64,000 nucleotides of DNA from Azospirillaceae bacterium (GTDB taxonomy: Bacteria > Pseudomonadota > Alphaproteobacteria > Azospirillales > Azospirillaceae), in contig JARLIO010000034.1 in the NCBI GenBank assembly GCA_031291675.1, forward strand, positions 124,001 to 188,000, written 5' to 3'. The position numbers and the translations under genes are program-made. Below the pieces are notes generated by a model, which saw only the letters and a list, made by a program, of their open reading frames with translations, made no database searches and had not been told where the DNA came from. Positions 37,811 through 46,620 of the stretch are shown one piece after another. Positions within the stretch are counted from its first letter, which is position 1; the number at the start of each line of letters is the position of its first letter.

Positions 37811-40800
37811 GCAACGGATCACACACCGGCCCCCGCTATGCCGAACTGCAATGCACCTCGCATTTCAGCTTCCTGCGCGGCGCCAGCTCCTGCGAGGAGT
37901 TGTTCGTCCAGGCCGCCAATCTTGGCATCGAGGCCCTGGCGATCGCCGATCGCAACAGCCTCGCCGGCATCGTTCGCGCGCATGAGGCCGCCAAGGCGGC
38001 CGGGATCCGCCTGATCGTCGGCTGCCGGCTCGACCTGGCCGATGACCTGTCGATCCTGGTCTATCCCACCGACCGGCCGGCCTATGCCCGCCTGTGCCGG
38101 CTGCTGTCGCGGGGCAAGAAACGGGGTGGCAAGGCGCACTGCCAGCTCGACTGGTCCGACCTCGTCGCCGATGGCGAGGGCCTGATTGCGATCCTGATCC
38201 CCGACGCGGCCGACGACGGCTGCGCCCTGCGGCTGCGGCGGCTCGCGGCGGCCTTCGGCGACCGCGCCTATCTGGCGCTGACCCTGCGCCGGCGGCCCAA
38301 CGACGCCCTGCGGCTGTTCAATCTTGCCACCCTGGCCACCGCGGCCGGGGTGCCCCCGATCGTCACCAACGACGTCCTGTTCCATGTCCCGGACCGGCGC
38401 ATCCTGCAGGATGTCGTCACCTGCATCCGTCACAACTGTACCATCGATGACGCCGGGTTCCGGCGCCAGCGCCATGCCGACCGCTATCTGAAACCGCCCG
38501 AGGAAATGGCCCGGCTGTTCAGCCGCCATCCCGAGGCGCTGGCCCGCACCATCGCGGTCGCCGAACGCTGCCGGTTCTCGCTCGATGAATTGAGCTATCA
38601 ATATCCCGAGGAAGCCACGATCCCCGGCCTGACGCCACAGCAGGCCCTGGAACGCCTGACCTGGGCCGGCGCCACCGAACGCTATCCCGCCGAGCTCTAT
38701 CCTGAAGGCGTCCCGGAAAAAGTGACGACGATCCTGCGCCACGAGTTGGGCCTGATCGAGACGCTGCATTATGCGCCTTATTTCCTGACTGTGAATTCGA
38801 TCGTCCGCTTTGCCCGGAGCCAGGGCATTCTGTGCCAGGGCCGCGGTTCCGCCGCCAACAGCGCGGTCTGCTATGTCCTCGGCATCACCGCGGTCGACCC
38901 CGATCGCAATGACCTGCTGTTTGAACGCTTCGTCAGCGCCGAACGGCGCGAACCGCCCGATATCGACGTCGATTTCGAGCATGAACGACGCGAAATCGTG
39001 ATGCAGTGGGTGTTTGAGACCTATGGCCGCGATCATGCCGCGCTGTGCTCGACCGTGATCCGCTATCGCGCCCGCGGCGCGTTGCGCGATGTCGGCAAGG
39101 CGCTCGGCCTGCCCGAGGACCTGATCACGATGCTGTCCGCCCAGGTCTCAAGCTGGTCGGAAAATGGCGTCGAGCCCCGCCACGCCGCGGCGCTCAATCT
39201 CAATACCGCCGACCGGCGCCTGCGCCTGGCCCTGGACCTGGCCCAGACGCTGATCGGTACGCCGCGGCACCTGTCACAGCATCCCGGCGGCTTTGTCCTG
39301 ACCCGCGACCGGCTTGACGAGCTGGTGCCGATCGAACCCGCGGCGATGGCGGACCGCCAGGTGATCGAGTGGGACAAGGACGACATCGACGCGCTGCGTT
39401 TCATGAAGGTCGATTGCCTGGCGCTGGGCATGCTGTCGTGTCTGAAACGGGGCTTCGATCTTTTGGCCGAACACAAGGATATCGCCCTCGACCTCGCCAC
39501 CATCCCGGCCGAGGACCCGCGCACCTATGCCATGATCCGCAAGGCCGACACCCTGGGCGTGTTCCAGATCGAGAGCCGGGCCCAGATGGCGATGCTGCCC
39601 CGGATCAAGCCGCGCACCTTCTATGATCTGGTGATCGAGGTCGCGATCGTCCGGCCCGGCCCGATCCAGGGCGACATGGTCCATCCCTATCTGCGCCGGC
39701 GCGAGGGCAAGGAGCCGGTCGAATACCCCACCCCGGCGCTGGAGCGGGTCCTGGGCAAGACCCTGGGCGTGCCATTGTTTCAGGAACAGGCGATGCGCGT
39801 CGCGATCGAATGCGCCGGCTTCACCCCCAGCGAGGCCGACCAGCTGCGGCGGAGCATGGCGACCTTCAAGCATACCGGCGGGGTCGTGCATTTCCGCACC
39901 AAGCTGGTCAACGGCATGGTCGCCAACGGCTACGAACCGGCCTTTGCCGAAAAAACCGTCAAACAGTTGGAGGGCTTCGGCAGCTACGGTTTTCCGGAAA
40001 GCCACGCCGCCTCGTTCGCCCTGATCGCCTATGCCTCGTCCTGGCTCAAATGCCATCATCCCGATGTGTTCTGCGCCGCTCTGCTCAATGCCCAGCCGAT
40101 GGGCTTCTACGCCCCGGCCCAGATCGTGCGCGACGCCCGCGACCATGGCGTCGCGGTGCGTCCGGTCTGCGTCAACGCCTCACGCTGGGACTGCACCCTG
40201 GAACCCGCGGACCCGGAGGGGCCTTTCGCGGTCCGGCTTGGCCTGCGCCTGGTCCGGGGCCTGGGCAATGGCGCGGCCGCCACCCTGATCGCGGCACGCG
40301 CCGACCAGCCGTTCCGGACCATCGACGAGCTGTGGCGCCGCGCCAGGATCCCGGCCGCCACCCTGGTGGCAATCGCCGAGGCCGACGCCTTCCAACCCGC
40401 GTTCGGCCTGTCGCGACGGGAGGCGCTGTGGGCGATCAAGGCGCTGCGCGACGAACCGCTGCCGCTGTTCGCCGCCGCCGCGGCCCGCGACGCCGACGCC
40501 ACGCCGGAAGCCACGGAGCCCCCGGTGATGCTGCGCCCGATGACCGAGGGCGGCGAGGTGGTCGAGGATTACGGCCATATCGGGCTGTCGCTGCGCCGCC
40601 ACCCGGTCAGTTTCCTGCGGGATGAGCTGCGACGACGGCGCATCGTGCCCTGCGCCGAGGTGATGCGGGCCCACGACGGACGCTGGCTCGAAACCGCCGG
40701 CCTGGTGCTGGTCCGGCAAAAGCCGGGCTCGGCCAAGGGTGTTTTGTTCGTCACGATCGAGGACGAAACCGGCATCGCCAATCTGGTGGTCTGGCCGGCG

Positions 40801-41109
40801 CTCTATGAAAAGCAGCGCCGCGTCATCCTGTCCGCCGGAATGCTGGGCGTCACCGGCCGGATCCAGCGCGAGGGCGCGGTGGTGCATCTGATCGCCCACC
40901 GGCTGAGCGACCTGTCTGCGGAATTGGCCAGCGTCGGCGCACGCGACACCGACTTTCCGGTGCCCCACAGCCGCGGCGACGAGGCCCATCACGGCGGCTC
41001 CGGGATCGATCCGCGCAGCCGCAAGGCGGGCGGGGACAGAGTTGGGGATGTCGGCGATCCGGATCGGCCGGGGGATGTGATCCGGATCAAGACCCGGGAC
41101 TTCCGCTGA
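37807..41109 (+). CDS. dnaE2: Error-prone DNA polymerase DnaE2
   Basis: A 1100-residue C-family polymerase. The N-terminal PHP domain ([33 protein letters not shown]) is followed by the palm with [13 protein letters not shown], whose Asp residues 385 and 387 should be catalytic, [28 protein letters not shown], a tandem HhH region and an OB fold ([25 protein letters not shown]). It makes the mutagenic bypass synthesis with ImuA and ImuB under SOS control. Overlaps imuB by four bases. Confidence 0.97.
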   Translation: MSNGSHTGPRYAELQCTSHFSFLRGASSCEELFVQAANLGIEALAIADRNSLAGIVRAHEAAKAAGIRLIVGCRLDLADDLSILVYPTDRPAYARLCRLLSRGKKRGGKAHCQLDWSDLVADGEGLIAILIPDAADDGCALRLRRLAAAFGDRAYLALTLRRRPNDALRLFNLATLATAAGVPPIVTNDVLFHVPDRRILQDVVTCIRHNCTIDDAGFRRQRHADRYLKPPEEMARLFSRHPEALARTIAVAERCRFSLDELSYQYPEEATIPGLTPQQALERLTWAGATERYPAELYPEGVPEKVTTILRHELGLIETLHYAPYFLTVNSIVRFARSQGILCQGRGSAANSAVCYVLGITAVDPDRNDLLFERFVSAERREPPDIDVDFEHERREIVMQWVFETYGRDHAALCSTVIRYRARGALRDVGKALGLPEDLITMLSAQVSSWSENGVEPRHAAALNLNTADRRLRLALDLAQTLIGTPRHLSQHPGGFVLTRDRLDELVPIEPAAMADRQVIEWDKDDIDALRFMKVDCLALGMLSCLKRGFDLLAEHKDIALDLATIPAEDPRTYAMIRKADTLGVFQIESRAQMAMLPRIKPRTFYDLVIEVAIVRPGPIQGDMVHPYLRRREGKEPVEYPTPALERVLGKTLGVPLFQEQAMRVAIECAGFTPSEADQLRRSMATFKHTGGVVHFRTKLVNGMVANGYEPAFAEKTVKQLEGFGSYGFPESHAASFALIAYASSWLKCHHPDVFCAALLNAQPMGFYAPAQIVRDARDHGVAVRPVCVNASRWDCTLEPADPEGPFAVRLGLRLVRGLGNGAAATLIAARADQPFRTIDELWRRARIPAATLVAIAEADAFQPAFGLSRREALWAIKALRDEPLPLFAAAAARDADATPEATEPPVMLRPMTEGGEVVEDYGHIGLSLRRHPVSFLRDELRRRRIVPCAEVMRAHDGRWLETAGLVLVRQKPGSAKGVLFVTIEDETGIANLVVWPALYEKQRRVILSAGMLGVTGRIQREGAVVHLIAHRLSDLSAELASVGARDTDFPVPHSRGDEAHHGGSGIDPRSRKAGGDRVGDVGDPDRPGDVIRIKTRDFR

Positions 41110-41202
41110 CGCAGGACCTGGGAAATCGCCACCCCGACCCCCCATCATCGGACCCGGGCAAGCCCTGTTCCGCTCCGCGGTCGGGTTGCCACCCGAACCC
41201 GC

Positions 41203-41230
41203 CTGGAGCGACGCTCCAGACCTCATTTTT
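41203..41230 (+). terminator. Terminator after dnaE2
   Basis: CTGGAGCG-A-CGCTCCAG stem (41203-41219) followed by ACCTCATTTTT. Confidence 0.7.
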
Positions 41231-41422
41231 CTTGAAAACAGACCCAAAATAAGGAGTTCGGGCTGGATCCTTCGGACGCCAGCATCGCGGAAGCGCTTGT
41301 TGATGCGCAATGGTTCCGGTTCACCGCGATGCCGCAATGACGGCTTGAGGGCGAACCCGACGACGAGCGGCTGGATCGCCTCAGGCCTCGTCCCGGCAAT
41401 CCCCCATGCGCGCTATCACACC

Positions 41423-41572
41423 ATGCCGGATGCCACGCCCTTCAGCGCCTTCAGCCTTTGCACCGCCCAGGCGACGACGCTTCTCCACGACGAGGGAGAG
41501 GATGAGATCCGCGCCCAATTGGGCGCAATGATCGACACCGCCTTGCAGCGGGCGTTTTCGCCGCCACCGTGA
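41423..41572 (+). pseudogene. Possible 3' relic of a TetR-like regulator
   Basis: The frame ends DEGEDEIRAQLGAMIDTALQRAFSPPP-stop, resembling the last helix of TetR-family regulators, but there is no DNA-binding part upstream. The closing segment (L-x-R-x-F-S-P-x-P, stop) recurs at 42623-42655 in the same frame. I propose that the two are remnants of one gene. The rest of 41231-41423 holds nothing I can name. Confidence 0.35.
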
Positions 41573-41623
41573 CACGGTGCGACCCGCTTGACAGACCCAA
41601 TCAAGGAAAGTTCGATCCGCGCT

Positions 41624-42511
41624 TCAGTAATCCATGTTGCGCAAGTCGGTCAGCAGGTCCGGTCCGGTCGGATTCCAGCCCAGCCTTTGACGCGTCAGCG
41701 CACTGGAGGCCGCAAGATCGATCGTCACGAGGTTCGCCAACCCGCCGAAATAGTCCTGTGCCGCCTCCGGTGTGATCGATTCGACGGGCATCTTCAACCC
41801 CGCACCGATCACCTCGGCGATGTCGCGCAGGGCAACACCGTCCTCGCCTACGGCATTGTAGCGCGCGCCGGCCTGGCCCTTCTCGAGCACCAGCCGGTAA
41901 AGCCGGACGGCATCAGAGACGTGCACGGCCGGCAAGCGGTTCCTGCCCTCGCCGACATACGCCACCCGGCCCTGTTGCCGCGCCAACCGAACATGGTGTG
42001 TGATCCGGCCCTGGTGGCGCGTGTCGTGCACCTGCGACAGCCGCATCACCATCACGCGACCGCCCTTGGCGATGAGGGCGTCGGCCGCCTCCTCGGTCGC
42101 GGCGCGGGGGAACTCGGCCGCGGTGACGTGATCGTCGGTCTCTATCACCGGGGCGCCGGTCTTTGACCGGGCAAGGCCCGTCCCGGAGGAGATGACGAGC
42201 GGCCGGTCCGAGCCAGCCAGCACCTCGCCCAGCGTCTCGATGACTTTGCGGTCGTCCTCGCTGTTTTGTCTCAAGTTGGAGAAATCGTGGTTGAAGGCCG
42301 CGTGGATGATGCCGTCGGCCGCCTCTGCCGCGGTGCGCAGGCGGTCCCGGTCGTTCACGTCGCCGCGAAAGACCTCCGCCCCGGCACGGGCCAGCACCTC
42401 GGCGCCCGCATCCGAACGGCTGAGCCCGACCACCTGATGGCCTGCGTTGATGAGTTCCGGAACAAGAAAGGTACCGATAAAGCCGGTGGCGCCGGTCAAA
42501 AACACTCGCAT
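41624..42511 (-). CDS. NAD(P)-dependent epimerase/dehydratase-like (extended SDR)
   Basis: A 295-residue extended SDR: MRVFLTGATGFIGTFLVPELI (Rossmann GxxGxxG, residues 7-13), GDVND near 50, HAAFNH near 70 and ISSGTGLA near 108. The usual YxxxK is not obvious. It belongs to the atypical group often annotated as 3-beta-hydroxysteroid dehydrogenase-like or NmrA-like; the substrate is unknown. Start ATG 42511 is chosen because the frame upstream has no family character. A perfect inverted repeat lies 50 bases upstream. Confidence 0.82.
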   Translation of the reverse strand: MRVFLTGATGFIGTFLVPELINAGHQVVGLSRSDAGAEVLARAGAEVFRGDVNDRDRLRTAAEAADGIIHAAFNHDFSNLRQNSEDDRKVIETLGEVLAGSDRPLVISSGTGLARSKTGAPVIETDDHVTAAEFPRAATEEAADALIAKGGRVMVMRLSQVHDTRHQGRITHHVRLARQQGRVAYVGEGRNRLPAVHVSDAVRLYRLVLEKGQAGARYNAVGEDGVALRDIAEVIGAGLKMPVESITPEAAQDYFGGLANLVTIDLAASSALTRQRLGWNPTGPDLLTDLRNMDY

Positions 42512-42906
42512 CCTGCACCTCTTGGCAGTCGGGGTATAAACGGGACAGCGATTCCGCTTGTACGGAACTATGTTCCGTTTGTCGAGGGTGTTGTGGCGCG
42601 GCTCTTTGCTCGGGAGGCTCAACCTGCGACGGACGTTTTCGCCGCTGCCATGACGCGGCGCGGCCGGGCTTGATCGCCCATGCCGGCTGGTGCATTGTCC
42701 CGCGACGACGCGGCCGGGTGACCGGCCCGATCCCACCCCGGGACACCAGCGTGACGGGGTGCCCCTTGGACCGGACAGATCCCGTACGGGATGTCCCAGT
42801 GACGATCGGGTCCGCGACCGGCGCCCCGGCATGACCGATCCACACCCGGATTCCCGGGGCGGCGGCAGGCCCAGGCTTCGGGATCGGCACCGAAACCGGA
42901 GCGATC
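42512..42906. promoter_or_regulatory. Operator-like palindrome and region upstream of cbiX
   Basis: ACGGAAC-TAT-GTTCCGT (42562-42578) is a perfect 7-base inverted repeat fitting a TetR-type operator for the divergent SDR gene. 42571-42655 reads as a short remnant frame (see the 41423 relic). 42680-42906 precedes cbiX; I looked for the conserved boxes of a cobalamin riboswitch on both strands and did not find them. Confidence 0.45.
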
Positions 42907-44013
42907 ATGAGCGAGCATCAGAAACGCGGCGTCCTGATCTGCGGCCATGGCAGCCGCGACGACGACGCCATCGTCGAATTCAACGCGCTGGCGGCGCAAT
43001 TGCGCGACTGGCTGCCGCAATATGATGTCGAACATGGCTATCTGGAGTTCGCCACGCCGATCCTGCGCACCGGGCTCGATGCCCTGCGCCACCGGGGCAT
43101 CCGCGAGGTCCTGGCCGTTCCCGGCATGCTGTTTGCCGCGGGCCACGCCAAGAACGACATTCCCTCGGTCCTGAACGCCTATCAGGCCGAGCATCCCGAG
43201 ATGACCATCCGCTATGGCCGCGACCTCGGGATTGACCTCAAGCTGGTGCGCGCCGCCGGCGAGCGGGTCCGCCAGGCCCTCGAAGCCGCCACGGCCGGCT
43301 CCGACGCCCGCCTCGGCGCCCCCCTCGGCGCCCCCCTCGGCGCCCATGACACGTTGCTGCTGGTCGTCGGTCGCGGCTCGTCCGACCCCGATGCCAACTC
43401 CAACGTCGCCAAGGTAACCCGGCTGCTGTGGGAAGGGCTGGGCTTCGGCTGGGCCGAGACTGCCTATTCCGGCGTCACCTTCCCCCTGGTCGAGCCGGCG
43501 CTGGAGCATGCCGCCCGGCTTGGCTATCGCCGCATCGTCGTGTTCCCCTATTTCCTGTTCACCGGCATCCTGGTCCAGCGCATCTATGATGCCACCGACC
43601 GCGTCGCCGCCCGCCATCCCGGGATTGCCTTCGCCAAGGCCGGCTATCTCAACGACCATCCCCTGGTGATCCAGACCTTCGTCCAGCGCCTCCAGGAAAT
43701 CGTCGAGGGTACCGGCAACATGAATTGCCAGATGTGCAAGTACCGCGAACCGATGCTGGGCTTTGAAGACGAGATCGGCCTGCCGCAGCAAAGCAACCAT
43801 CATCACGTCGAAGGGATCGGAACCTTCAATCAGCCCGGCGCCGCCGAAACGCCGCATCACCACGATCACGATCACGATCACGATCACGATCACGATCACG
43901 ATCACGAACATGACCATGAACATCCCCACCCGCATCACCACGACCACCATCACCCCTATCCGCATGCCGACCATCCGCTGGGGCCGCGCAGCCTGAAGCG
44001 GGAAGACGCATGA
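42907..44013 (+). CDS. cbiX: Sirohydrochlorin cobaltochelatase CbiX, long form with His-rich tail
   Basis: A 368-residue two-lobed chelatase. Lobe 1 has GVLICGHGSRDDDAIVEFN and a VPGMLFAAGHAKNDIP histidine; lobe 2 has LLLVVGRGSSDPDANSNVAK and VVFPYFLFTGILVQRI. It inserts cobalt into sirohydrochlorin, the entry to the early-cobalt B12 route. The C-terminus carries CQMCKYRE, known in long CbiX as part of an Fe-S site, and a tail of repeated His-Asp/His-Glu that may store metal. In-frame DNA repeats lie at 43312-43344 (LGAP) and 43861-43908 (HD). Overlaps cobH by four bases. Confidence 0.93.
   Translation: MSEHQKRGVLICGHGSRDDDAIVEFNALAAQLRDWLPQYDVEHGYLEFATPILRTGLDALRHRGIREVLAVPGMLFAAGHAKNDIPSVLNAYQAEHPEMTIRYGRDLGIDLKLVRAAGERVRQALEAATAGSDARLGAPLGAPLGAHDTLLLVVGRGSSDPDANSNVAKVTRLLWEGLGFGWAETAYSGVTFPLVEPALEHAARLGYRRIVVFPYFLFTGILVQRIYDATDRVAARHPGIAFAKAGYLNDHPLVIQTFVQRLQEIVEGTGNMNCQMCKYREPMLGFEDEIGLPQQSNHHHVEGIGTFNQPGAAETPHHHDHDHDHDHDHDHDHEHDHEHPHPHHHDHHHPYPHADHPLGPRSLKREDA
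43861..43908 (+). repeat. Hexanucleotide microsatellite (CACGAT)7 in cbiX
   Basis: Seven perfect CACGAT units (43861-43902) and one variant encode alternating His-Asp. The repeat is in frame, so slippage would change tail length by two residues per unit without breaking the protein. Confidence 0.95.
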
Positions 44014-44675
44014 TCGGGCCCTATCTCCACGATCCCGCGGCGATCTATCGCCAGAGTTTCGCGGTGATCCGTGACGAGGCGGTGCTGGACGGGCTCAGCG
44101 AGGCGGAAATCACGGTCGCCCTGCGCGTCGCCCATGCCTGCGGCATGGTCGATGTCACCGCGGCGCTGCGCTTCCATCCCGACGCCGTGGTCCGGGCCCG
44201 GGACGCGCTGCGCGCCGGGGCACCGATCCTGGCCGACTGCACCATGGTCACGGCCGGGATCATCCGCAACCGCCTGCCCGCCGACAACCGCGTCCTGTGC
44301 ACCCTGGACCATCCCGCACTCCGGGACCCGGCGGTCGCCCCGACGACGACAAGATCCGCCGCCGCGGTCGAGCTGTGGCGCCCGGACCTCGACCAGGCGG
44401 TCGTCGTGATCGGCAACGCCCCGACCGCCTTGTTCCGGTTGCTGGAGTTGCTTGAGGCCGGCGCACCGACGCCCGCGGCGATCCTGGCATTTCCCGTCGG
44501 TTTCGTCGGTGCCGCCGAAAGCAAGGACACCCTGATCCGCCTGGCCCCGGTGCCCTACATCACCCTGCCCGGCCGCCGTGGCGGCAGCGCCATGGCCGCC
44601 GCGGCCCTCAATGCCCTCGCCGGTTTGACCGTTCCCCCGGTCGGTGGCGCCACCACGGACGCCGCCGCATCATGA
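44010..44675 (+). CDS. cobH: Precorrin-8X methylmutase (CobH/CbiC)
   Basis: A 221-residue enzyme moving the C11 methyl to C12 to give hydrogenobyrinate or its cobalt form. Motifs: HDPAAIYRQSFAVIRDEA (residues 7-24), RVAHACGMVDV with catalytic His, ADCTMVTAGI, VVIGNAPTALFRLLEL and FPVGFVGAAESKDTL. Overlaps cbiX upstream and cobL downstream. Confidence 0.96.
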   Translation: MIGPYLHDPAAIYRQSFAVIRDEAVLDGLSEAEITVALRVAHACGMVDVTAALRFHPDAVVRARDALRAGAPILADCTMVTAGIIRNRLPADNRVLCTLDHPALRDPAVAPTTTRSAAAVELWRPDLDQAVVVIGNAPTALFRLLELLEAGAPTPAAILAFPVGFVGAAESKDTLIRLAPVPYITLPGRRGGSAMAAAALNALAGLTVPPVGGATTDAAAS

Positions 44676-45895
44676 CCGGATCCCCCCTCACCGCGCCCTG
44701 GCTGGCGGTGGTCGGGATCGGCGAAGACGGGCTGGACGGACTGGCCCCGCCGGCCCGCGCCCAGTTCGACGCCGCCGAGATCCTGGTTGGCGGAACCCGG
44801 CATCTGGCCATGGTTCCCGATGACGGCCGTCCGCGCCTGTGCTGGCCCTCGCCGCTGACCGCCCTGATCGAGACCCTGGCGGGCTGGCGCGGCCAGCGGG
44901 TCTGCGTCCTCGCGTCCGGCGACCCGCAGTGGTTCGGTGTCGGCACGACCCTGAGCCGCCATTTTTCCGCGGCCGAGATGGTGATCATTCCCAACGTATC
45001 GTCCTTCAGCCTGGCCTGTGCCCGGCTGCATTGGCCGATCGACCCGGTCGAGTGCATCACCCTGCATGGCAGGCGGCTCGACAGCGTCGGCCGGACCCTG
45101 CAACCCGGGGCGCGGATCGTGGCGCTCAGCACCGACGGCACGACCCCGGCAGCGCTGGCGGCATTGCTGGTGCGCCACGGCTACGGCGCCAGCCGCCTGA
45201 CGGTGCTGGAACATCTGGGCGGACCGGCGGAACGCCGGATCGAGAGCACCGCCGCAACCTGGACCGTGCCGGTGGTCGCCGATCTCAACACCGTCGCGAT
45301 CGAATGCCCGGCCCATCCCGAGGCCCGGCTGCTGCCCCTGGTTCCGGGCCTGCCCGACGCGGCGTTCGCCCATGACGGCCAGTTGACCAAGCGCGAGGTC
45401 CGGGCGATCACGCTGGCGGCGCTGGCGCCGGTCCCGGGACAACTACTGTGGGATGTCGGTGCCGGCAGCGGCTCGGTCGCGATCGAATGGCTGCGCAGCC
45501 ACCCGCGCAATCGCGCGATCGCCATCGAACGCGATCCGCAGCGCGGCGAGCGCATCCAGAGCAATGCCGCGAACCTGGGCGTGCCGGCACTGAAGCTGGT
45601 CGCCGGCCTGGCCCCCGCGGCACTGACCGGTCTGGAACCGCCCGATGCCATATTCGTCGGTGGCGGCGTGGCGACGCCGGGCCTGATCGCGGCCTGCTGG
45701 GCCGCATTATCCGCCGGCGGGCGACTGGTCGCCAACGCCGTGACTTTGGAAGGCGAGGCCGTGTTGTATACCCATTGGCACCAATTCGGCGGCGATCTGC
45801 GCCGGCTGGCCATCAGTCACGCCGAACCGATCGGCGGCTGCACCGGCTGGCGCGCGGCGATGCCGGTGACCCAATGGGCCGCGATCAAACCATGA
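44672..45895 (+). CDS. cobL: Precorrin-6B C5,15-methyltransferase/decarboxylase (CobL, CbiE-CbiT)
   Basis: A 407-residue bifunctional enzyme. Residues 1-200 are the CbiE-type tetrapyrrole methylase (VVGIGEDGLDGL; CVLASGDPQWFG). Residues 230-407 are the CbiT methyltransferase/decarboxylase (TKREVRAITLAAL; WDVGAGSGSVAIEWLR; FVGGGV). Adjacent genes overlap at both ends by four bases, giving one tight operon. Confidence 0.96.
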   Translation: MTGSPLTAPWLAVVGIGEDGLDGLAPPARAQFDAAEILVGGTRHLAMVPDDGRPRLCWPSPLTALIETLAGWRGQRVCVLASGDPQWFGVGTTLSRHFSAAEMVIIPNVSSFSLACARLHWPIDPVECITLHGRRLDSVGRTLQPGARIVALSTDGTTPAALAALLVRHGYGASRLTVLEHLGGPAERRIESTAATWTVPVVADLNTVAIECPAHPEARLLPLVPGLPDAAFAHDGQLTKREVRAITLAALAPVPGQLLWDVGAGSGSVAIEWLRSHPRNRAIAIERDPQRGERIQSNAANLGVPALKLVAGLAPAALTGLEPPDAIFVGGGVATPGLIAACWAALSAGGRLVANAVTLEGEAVLYTHWHQFGGDLRRLAISHAEPIGGCTGWRAAMPVTQWAAIKP

Positions 45896-46620
45896 CCGGA
45901 ACGCTTTACGGCCTGGGCGTCGGCCCCGGCGATCCTGAACTGATCACGGTCAAGGCCCTGCGGCTGCTGCGCCACTGCCCGGTGATCGCCTATCCCGCCG
46001 CCGACGAGGGCGACAGCCTGGCCCGGGCGATCGTGGCCCCCTATCTGGTGCCTGGAACCACGCCACCGCCGCAGGAAATCGTGTTGCGCCTGCCGATGCG
46101 GACCGACCGGGAAGCCGCCCGCGCCGGTTATGACCGTGGTGCCGCGGACATCGCGGCCCATCTCGACCAGGGGCGCGACGTCGCCGCCCTGTGCGAAGGC
46201 GACCCGCTGTTTTTCGGCAGCTTCATGTATCTTTTCGACCGCCTGGCCGGTCGCTATCGCGTTGAAATCGTCCCCGGCGTCTCGTCGCTGGGCGCGGCCG
46301 CGGCCAGTGCCGGCTTGCCCCTGGTCGAACGCAATCAGGTTCTCAGCGTGATCCCGGCGCCGCTGCCCGCGCCGGACCTTGAGGCCCGGCTGCGCCGCGG
46401 CGACGCCTGCGCCATCGTCAAGCTGGGCCGCCATTTCACCAAGGTCCGGGCCGTCCTCGGCGACCTCGGCCTGCTCGACCACGCCCGCTATGTCGAACGC
46501 GCCACCATGGATCGGCAAAGGGTCCTGCCGGTGCGCGCCGTCGACCCCGGGACCGTGCCCTATTTCTCCCTGATCCTCGTCGCCGCACGGGGCGCTCAAG
46601 CCTTGCCGGAGGTGTCGTGA
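45892..46620 (+). CDS. cobI: Precorrin-2 C20-methyltransferase (CobI/CbiL)
   Basis: A 242-residue tetrapyrrole methylase with GVGPGDPELITVKALRLL near the N-terminus, CEGDPLFFGSFMYLFDRL near residue 100 and VPGVSSLGAAAASAGLPL near 128. Start ATG 45892 overlaps the cobL stop; the longer open frame from 45448 is inside cobL. Confidence 0.95.
   Translation: MTGTLYGLGVGPGDPELITVKALRLLRHCPVIAYPAADEGDSLARAIVAPYLVPGTTPPPQEIVLRLPMRTDREAARAGYDRGAADIAAHLDQGRDVAALCEGDPLFFGSFMYLFDRLAGRYRVEIVPGVSSLGAAAASAGLPLVERNQVLSVIPAPLPAPDLEARLRRGDACAIVKLGRHFTKVRAVLGDLGLLDHARYVERATMDRQRVLPVRAVDPGTVPYFSLILVAARGAQALPEVS

Noticed and set aside
42680-42906. Cobalamin riboswitch upstream of cbiX
   Set aside because: I looked for the B12-box (AGCC-GGAGACC-GCC type) and GCCACTG elements on both strands; only a stray GTCACTGG was found on the wrong strand.
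42619-43974. Open frame of 451 codons on the minus strand starting MVGMRIGVMVVVV
   Set aside because: It is antisense to cbiX; its hydrophobic Val-Ile start is only the complement of the His-Asp microsatellite.
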